Positions 57,938-64,000 of a stretch of 64,000 bases of DNA are shown here, in pieces. The DNA is from Nigrospora sphaerica (lineage: Eukaryota > Ascomycota > Sordariomycetes > Amphisphaeriales > Apiosporaceae), in NCBI GenBank assembly GCA_018287875.1, contig JAGVVL010000009.1, positions 682,001-746,000 of the forward strand, read 5' to 3'. The position numbers and the translations under genes are program-made. Within the stretch, counting starts at the first letter, position 1. The number at the start of each line of letters is the position of its first letter. Under the pieces are notes generated by a model, which was not told where the DNA came from, did no database searches, and saw only the letters and a program-made list of their open reading frames with translations.

Positions 57938-58666
57938 ATATTTGAAATGCAAACAGGCAAGGAAATCAAGCTGTAACCTCAATTCCTGGCATTCAAGACT
58001 GATCCAAGAAGCTGCCCTACGCTACGAACTTGGCGACCACCACACTTATGACTTTGTCGAAGGCAATATACCGTGGGAGATGGCTCCAGGTGAAGCTAAC
58101 CCTAGCTCCTGCACACGGTAACTTACTGAGATTGAGCAGAGATCAAGAACATGATGCCTGGCGAGCACGATATGTTTGCATACTTCGACCATCACTCGCC
58201 TGGGACTGTTCTGAAAGCAGTAAAAGACTTTGATAACTTCATCAAGGACGAAGGTCCCTACGATGGAGTCATCACGTTCAGCCAGGCCGCCGCCGTTGTG
58301 GGCACCTGGATGGTTAAACAAGCCAAACAGGGCAAACTCTCCGAGTCGGGCTTCAAGTGCGCTGTGTTCCTATCCGCCGCAACCCCAGCGGTCGATTATG
58401 AGGCGCTTCTCGAGGGACGGCTTGTTGAGATCAGCAATGCGGAGGTGGCTGGGATTATCGACATTCCCACGGCCCATGTATGGGGCACCGAGGACCAGTG
58501 GGCAGATGTTGCGACTCGCTTCAGTGAGATCTGCAAGAGCGACGTACGCTCCGTCTTCATACACGCTGGTGGGCATGAGGTGCCAGGAACGAGCTCCAAG
58601 GAGGCGCTGACGCGCTCGGTGAATGCCTTTCGGAGAGTCGTTCAGCTCTCGGTCGCATCGGGCTGA
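57938..58666 (+). CDS. FSH-type serine hydrolase (PKS partner), 5' exon(s) uncertain
   Basis: An alpha/beta hydrolase of the FSH family, which includes LovG, the enzyme that releases lovastatin's precursor from its PKS. Exons supported: 57938-57956, 58012-58089, 58140-58666 (TGA). Protein reads IFEMQTAALRYELGDHHTYD, then WEMAPEIKNMMPGEH and FAYFDHHSPGT. The nucleophile lies in GVITFSQAAAV; Asp in WGTEDQWAD and His in GGHEVPGT fit the triad. The intron at 57957-58011 is GC-AG type (GCAAGG...AAG); the next is GTGAAG...CAG. I could not place the first exon, which should encode the FLCLHG segment; an ATG at 57779 is a candidate but gives no clean splice. It is divergent from the PKS. Confidence 0.8.
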
Positions 58667-59539
58667 AAACACGTCAACAGTACTAAAGTGCAGTCGGAAC
58701 ATCATACCAACCACCTTGTTGTCAGCGCTAATGCGTGCATGAGCTTAGGGGCGTCCTTCTCCGTCTTGGGATGGGGGCTAAATATTGAATCATCTGTAAC
58801 CATTTAACTGGTGCCCGCTCCTGTCACGTAATTCACTTTGGGCCGAGCTAAAACGGGTGAGCTTAGACCCTAGCAAAACAGCGCCGAGCTCGTTGCCGTG
58901 CCTCAATCCTACATGGACCCCCCCCTCACTTGCGGATGGACAGGGGGTTATGCTACCAACGGATCGGGAGGGGTGTCTGAAAATATGCAACGTGCATGAT
59001 TCTGTGCCGCATACACGAGTTGACTATCGGCTTGGCTTACAGCGGCAACCTAAAGCATGGCGTAGGCGAATTTGTAGAGTCAGTCAGGCTCATTTTCGCA
59101 ATGCACGTCTCACTCCGCGCATCGCTGATCGAGGCTCGTGTTCAAGTCCCCAAGGTTTTCAATGACCTTGGCGTACTCTGAGACGTATAAATTCTCAAGG
59201 TGTCTTAACCTTTACGCTCCGGATGTGGGCTCAAGTCGCAGCTCCCGAGTGGTCGTCAAGATAAACCGGCCCAAGAAAATGGAAATTTCTCTTTGAACAT
59301 TTTGGTCAGAGGCTGCCTTGGGAGTGATCGGTATTGGAGTATGAAAGGGCGGCGTGCTAGCTGTACAGAACTTAAATATTATCGGAAACAGTGTTATAGA
59401 TGAATACAGCTCAGGAGCTCGTGACCACGCATAAGCGGGGTATCTGCAGGTTATTGATCCTCAATACGGTGGTAAGTGAGTTGCATAACATCTTTTCGCC
59501 GCCACCCATATTCTGTCGATAAAACTGACATCCCACAGC
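58667..59539. other. Intergenic, no recognised gene
   Basis: Only short overlapping frames. The sequence near 59128 (gttcaagtcc) resembles a tRNA B-box, but no tRNA fold surrounds it. Confidence 0.5.
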
Positions 59540-59759
59540 TAAGAATCGGCGAGCTTCCAATACAGACTCAAAAACCTGGTTAAGGACGACCAGGCCGATT
59601 CAATCTCCTCGGCAGTTACCGTCACAGCGGGGACCAAACGAAACACCCCTTCCATTCCCGGCGAATCCACGATTTATGGTCAAGCTCGGCCACGTGCTTT
59701 GGGACGAATTTGACGATCTCAGGGTGCGAGTGTCCTCGGAGCGAGCTCATTTGCCCTGA
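59540..59759 (-). pseudogene. Class-III aminotransferase remnant with internal deletion
   Basis: Minus strand: SGQMSSLRGHSHPEIVKFV then HVAELDH (59759-59670), the N-terminal block of PLP-dependent class-III aminotransferases. It is followed within a few bases, in another frame, by DSPGMEGVFRLVPAVTVTAE and the end of the protein (to a TAG near 59540). About 300 residues, including the PLP lysine region, are missing between the two. The upstream N-terminus is absent too. Confidence 0.65.
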
Positions 59760-59783
59760 TCTCTGGCAAGGCCCAGTATTATG

Positions 59784-59996
59784 TCAGGACTGGGGCATCA
59801 TCCCCAGGCAATTCTCAGAAGGCGATATGTCCCAGTCGGTACAAGCACGATTGAGCCCCAGTGAGCACGCCAGAGATCTGGCGGAACTGAGCAAGACGGT
59901 ATTGCCAATCATAGTCGTCAAGAGGTAGCCCGAGACATTTAGAAGGACAGCAATGACTGCCGATATGTTCGGCGATAGGTGTAGCTCCGAGTACAA
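59784..59996 (-). pseudogene. Fragment of a fungal-specific transcription factor (middle homology region)
   Basis: A 70-codon minus frame whose ISAVIAVLLNVSGYLLTTMI and ACSLGLNRACTDWDISPSE resemble the fungal_trans domain of Zn2Cys6 regulators, where a similar GL-x-R-x4-W segment occurs. No Zn2Cys6 cluster was found nearby and the frame is short, so I take it as a remnant. It abuts the aminotransferase remnant. Confidence 0.45.
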
Positions 59997-62894
59997 GGTT
60001 TCCTTTGCCAGACTTCAAGTGTGGCGCAGGCGGGGGCACTGGGATTGCGACTCGCGCCATTGGCTAATTTTCCGGTAGGTGGGGAGAGTGCGCGTACTGA
60101 CGGCGGAACGAGGCCTCGTCCAAGAAGAGAAACACTTATGCACCTGAGCGAAGTATCTAGCAGATGCCGATTAGTATCGACACGATGGGCATACTCGGGG
60201 TACTACTACGAACATATGCATCAATTGGCCACAGAACGGCGCGACCAGAATCTCAATCAATTCATATTCTGTGCCGCGAAGGTCTGATTTCTCATGTAGC
60301 GTAAAGGATGCTCCCGGATAGCATTTAAGAGAACAGGCCTGTTCCCAGCGACGAGCTGGTTGCCAGGTATGCCACCCGCCTGGTCCTTCCGCAAGTAGTT
60401 GGCAATGAGGTGGGCGTCGGGGCTCTGGATGGGCCTAAAGACGGGGCAGAATCCTCACAGCCGCACGTCATGACGGCGACAGGGCTGGGAAAAGGAACCT
60501 TGGCGACATCTGGGGTACTCGAGAGGAGCGTCGAATGGGGCTTACCGTAGCCCCCGTGACGCCGCAACGGTTCAATTGCCGACGGGGCCGGCGACTTTGC
60601 CGCGCCCGTCTGCCTCAACTGGGCCTTCCGACCGCCAGGAACCGCCTTAGCCGGGCCTTGCTTGGGTCGGGAAAAACGCAGTCGGTTCTGTGGGCCTTGT
60701 ACATGAAGCACAGCGACGGCGCTCGCGCTTCCACTAGCACCGTCATTTCCACCCACGACAGGTGAGACAGGCCGGCTGCAATGCTACCGGTAGGGCCGCT
60801 CTCCCCGAATGGGAAACAACCGAGGAAGAAAGACAAATGCCAGATTACCCTCAGAGAGAGACGACGGTGCCCGATGCTGCCAAGTCAAGCTGTGAAGCTT
60901 TTCCGCGGCAAAGGCCGTCCTGGATTTAGTTACTCCCCCGCCGCCGCTAAAACCCAGCACCGTCCATCCTAATGGGAGCCGAGCCGCTGGAGGACGATGG
61001 AACAAGATGCTCTAAATCGCAAGAAAACCCATCCACCTCCGCATTATGCTTAAACGGACTGTCTGCACCAATTAGCTTCGACCACTGAGCCACCTTCATT
61101 TCACCAGCAAGTTACCAAGGCTTGCAGCGGCTTGCATCGTACGCCGCTACCTCACTTCCCAACGTACAGGGCAGGGCGGGGTACGCATTCCACCCACGTT
61201 CACGCTGGTGTCCAGGCCATAAAATACCTAAGCTAGGGTCGCATTGGATGGTTCGGACGGTATTCTGTACGCCGCTCCGATATGCGGCCGATGGAGCGGA
61301 AGCTTTCGGCCTTGCTGCCAATCCTCGCGAGGCTGTCGTCACTTTCGGGCTCTTCGTCCAGTGCGTCGGAGTGAGCGCCGACGGGGCTGACGCTGGGCAT
61401 ACCGATGCGCCAGCCCGAGATTACAGAGGCACTTTACGAGGCGGAAGTTCCCGCAATCCCTGCCAAAGGGGTGCCCAGGGGAATGACAGGCGGGTCCCTT
61501 TACCACAATCCTGGGAACGAGCAGACCTAGGCGGGATAGCCGAAGCATTTCGAACCGACACGCCGTGTTCTTCCGAGGCCGATCAATTAATTCATGGGTG
61601 CATAGCTGGGCCGAAGCCCCAAGCAGTGAGTGCCGTGCCGTGCTTCCGAGATGCCCAGTTTGCAGACGCTATCGCCCCGCTGCCTTTCCCAGTTTTCCTT
61701 TCTTACTTTTCCTATTTTATCCTCTGTCACCGCATTCCCTTATCAGATGATCAGATAAAACCTGCTGTATTCCACCAGATCTTTGATCTGCTGGCACTGG
61801 CTCTCAGGATGCCTGGCCTGATCTCCGTAGGTGAAAAGCCTTTCCCCACAGCACAGCCCAACAGGGAGAGCTGCACTCCTGTCCCTCTGTCGCAGGCCCG
61901 ATAGCATCCGATTGTCTAGGGTGATCCCTGCAGCCGCTTCTACCCCGGAGATGAGACGGTGATCTTTTTCTGTTCCTGTCATTCTGGCCTGCTGTTATGA
62001 CAGGCGCCCACGCTACTGAGGCCGAGTAGCCAGTGACCCGAGCCCTTTGCCCCTCTAAAGAACTCAATTGGTGTTAGTGAAGCACTGTTCTACCCGGCAG
62101 GCGAAGCAACACGAGAGGTTGAGATTCTGTAGCAGACCGTATCCACGCAATACAGAGCAAACAGCAGGCACTAACTCCTCCTCCGCTGCGTGGTAGCACT
62201 GTACTCCATACCATGAGGTGAATGCAGCGCACGGCAGCGATGCCGTAATTTATTTTGGCGCATCATGATGTTCCCTCTCAGAACTAATACGTCAGTCGTA
62301 CTATGCAACAGACTCTGGTCGACGTGGCTGGTGAGTAGCGTAGTTTGATCGCTGGGGGTCCTGATGATGAGCCCATACATGACTCGAGCACTTGGCAGTT
62401 GGCAAGTCTGGTTTGCTAGCATGTCCCCTGGTCAACGGCCCTGAAAAGTACGACACAGGCACGTGGCACTGACTGCGGCGATACCGCCACTGCCCTGATA
62501 TTCCACTGTACTGACGCAGTACTAGTGGTAGTCCCAACGGCTAGCCGTTTTGTATGTGGCTCCGCCCTGGACCACGCAATCCGAGATCAGGACAGCCCCC
62601 ACCCTCAACCTTGTCAAACACGGCCGTACCTGCACAGTACGCTGCCAGCACTAGATCTGACAATATACGCCAGTCAAGTTAAGGTACCGTCTATCCATGC
62701 CCTTCATCGGCCTTGCCATCAGCTTGTTGTACAGATAACTATTCCCGCCCTCCCCCTCCCGCCACGGGCCACGATATGCCTTCAGCACGCCGTTTTCCTG
62801 TCCTCTGCTAGCATCCCAGACCCATCTTAACCTTTCCAACCGTTAGGTGCTTTTTTCTTGTCTTTCGTCACGCCCCGGCCACGGCCGATTCGCT
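59997..62894. other. 2.9-kb region with no certain gene
   Basis: A minus-frame stretch near 60300-60440 (SPDAHLIANYLRKDQAGG, then LLNAIREHPLRYM) looks coding-like but I cannot name it; it may be another remnant. A 260-codon plus frame at 61122-61904 has no recognisable motif and overlaps long frames in other phases, so I do not call it a gene. CT-rich tracts at about 61680-61735 and 62850-62865 may be promoter parts of the GMC gene. Confidence 0.4.
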
Positions 62895-64000
62895 ATGAAG
62901 TCCTCCACTGTCCTTCAACTCACGGCGGCGCTGGGCATCTCGACTGTCAGCGCTCTCGACGCGGTGGAGGCCAAGGCCACTTACGACTACATCATCGCAG
63001 GCGGCGGCCCATCGGGTCTGGTTGTTGCCGGAACACTTGCCGAGTCTGGTGCCTCGGTCCTTCTGGTCGAACGCGGGGGCGCATCCACCGCTTCCACCGG
63101 CGGCAAGGCCCTCATGCCATGGAACTCGTCCGTCACCCAGTACGATGTACCAGCTATGGCCTTCTACCTTGCCGGCTCTAACCTCGACCCGGAACCTCCG
63201 TGGTGCTTAGACATTCCGGCAGCCGGTGGTTGCCTTCTCGGCGGCGGCGGTATGGTCAACGCCATGATGTTCGTGGCCCCACAGGACGCCGACTTCGACG
63301 ATAAGTGGCCCGAAGGATGGAAGGCGTCCGACGTTAGAGCCGCCTCTGAGAGGTTCTTTGCTCGGAATCCTGGCACACTCATTCCGTCGGAGGATGGGAA
63401 GAGGTATGACCAAGCTGCCTACGATGTCCTGTCAAAATTCCTCAGCGCCAACGGCTTCCACTCGGGCAACCCTTTTAAGGAGCCGGGGGACAGGATTGAC
63501 ATGTTCTCATACCCCCCTTACTTGATCGAGGATGGTTTGCGCAGCGGCCCAATCCGGACGTACCTCCCAAGGGCCGAAGCGATGGAAAACTTCAAGTTGA
63601 AGCTGCACACCAACGTCACGCGGGCGGTGCGGGATGGCGATTCGGCTTTTTTCTCGGGTGTTGAGCTTCAGAACCAGGCCGGGTCTCGGGAAATTGTCAG
63701 GGTCACTCCTGGTACCGGCAAGGTCATCTTTTCTGCTGGTGCTCTCACGACTCCCCGTCTTCTTATGTACAGCGGTATTGGCCCCGAGGAAGAGATCCAA
63801 AAGGTCCCATTCCCCGTGCAATCGCCGCACATTAACCTCCCCGTGGGCAAGGGAGTCATGGACCACTCGGTTCTTACCGTCAAGCTTAAGACGAAGTCAC
63901 CCCTGGTTGCCCTGAAGTCGTCGGAAATCACGTCGCCCAACGAGGAAAACATCGAGCTTTTCAGCCACGGGTCTGGGCTACTCACGCATTCTGGCCAGCG
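62895..64000 (+). CDS. Secreted GMC-family FAD oxidoreductase, 3' end outside window
   Basis: Open from ATG 62895 to the window end (368 codons). N-terminus MKSSTVLQLTAALGISTVSA is a likely signal peptide, so the product is probably extracellular. The FAD-binding motif is YDYIIAGGGPSGLVVAGTLA (residues about 30-49), followed by VLLVERG. The segment GCLLGGGGMVNAMMF matches the flavin region of cellobiose-dehydrogenase-like GMC enzymes, and SAGALTTPRLLMYSGIG is the second GMC signature. No cytochrome domain precedes it. The catalytic His pair would lie downstream, outside the window. No intron is apparent. The substrate is unknown; a sugar or alcohol is likely for the family. The first exon-like start is clear from the signal peptide. 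Confidence 0.88.
   Translation, partial: MKSSTVLQLTAALGISTVSALDAVEAKATYDYIIAGGGPSGLVVAGTLAESGASVLLVERGGASTASTGGKALMPWNSSVTQYDVPAMAFYLAGSNLDPEPPWCLDIPAAGGCLLGGGGMVNAMMFVAPQDADFDDKWPEGWKASDVRAASERFFARNPGTLIPSEDGKRYDQAAYDVLSKFLSANGFHSGNPFKEPGDRIDMFSYPPYLIEDGLRSGPIRTYLPRAEAMENFKLKLHTNVTRAVRDGDSAFFSGVELQNQAGSREIVRVTPGTGKVIFSAGALTTPRLLMYSGIGPEEEIQKVPFPVQSPHINLPVGKGVMDHSVLTVKLKTKSPLVALKSSEITSPNEENIELFSHGSGLLTHSGQ

Noticed and set aside
59125..59145. tRNA gene from a B-box-like gttcaagtcc
   Set aside because: No A-box at proper distance and no cloverleaf in the flanks.
61122..61904. 260-codon open frame as a gene
   Set aside because: No motif, no codon pattern I trust, and overlapping long frames in other phases of a GC-rich region; it may be chance.

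Overview
The window is nuclear DNA of a filamentous ascomycete (Pezizomycotina). The evidence is short introns of about 47-95 bp, a highly reducing polyketide synthase, a DUF3425-type bZIP gene, a fungal rhodopsin-like membrane protein, and Fot1/pogo-like, Tad-like LINE and chromodomain Ty3 elements. Most stop codons inside the elements look like TGG to TAG or CAR to TAR changes. That is the pattern expected of repeat-induced point mutation (RIP).

Layout. (1) 1-16254 is transposon-dense. It holds the 3' part of a Ty3/gypsy chromovirus with its 3' LTR (1-3782). Next is a reverse-strand LINE (3917-10487) split by a second, almost full-length forward LINE (4436-9527) with a 14-bp target duplication. 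After 2 kb of unassigned DNA comes a Fot1/pogo-like transposon (12540-16254) carrying an LTR of a second family and a gag-protease fragment of the same gypsy family. (2) 16255-23911 is a gene island: a five-exon short-chain dehydrogenase, a damaged bZIP-DUF3425 regulator converging on it, and a five-exon rhodopsin-like membrane protein. (3) 23912-48075 is a second transposon block. A reverse LINE is split by two DUF-free pogo-like elements, one of which contains a small solo LTR; a 330-bp solo LTR sits at the LINE's 5' edge. A four-level nest follows: transposon B contains LINE1, which contains transposon C, which contains LINE2. (4) 48076-64000 is a second gene island: a 14-exon HR-PKS on the minus strand, a divergent FSH-type serine hydrolase, remnants of a fungal transcription factor and a class-III aminotransferase, and the start of a secreted GMC oxidoreductase cut by the window end.

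Function. The PKS (KS-AT-DH-MT-ER-KR-ACP) and the hydrolase share a promoter and look like a polyketide core in which the hydrolase may release the product, as LovG does. The PKS has one in-frame TAA between KR and ACP, in a context that fits a single CpA to TpA change, so this allele may make no product. The damaged bZIP and the nearby remnants fit a decaying secondary-metabolite region beside RIP-affected repeats. All assignments come from reading the sequence; no database search was run.
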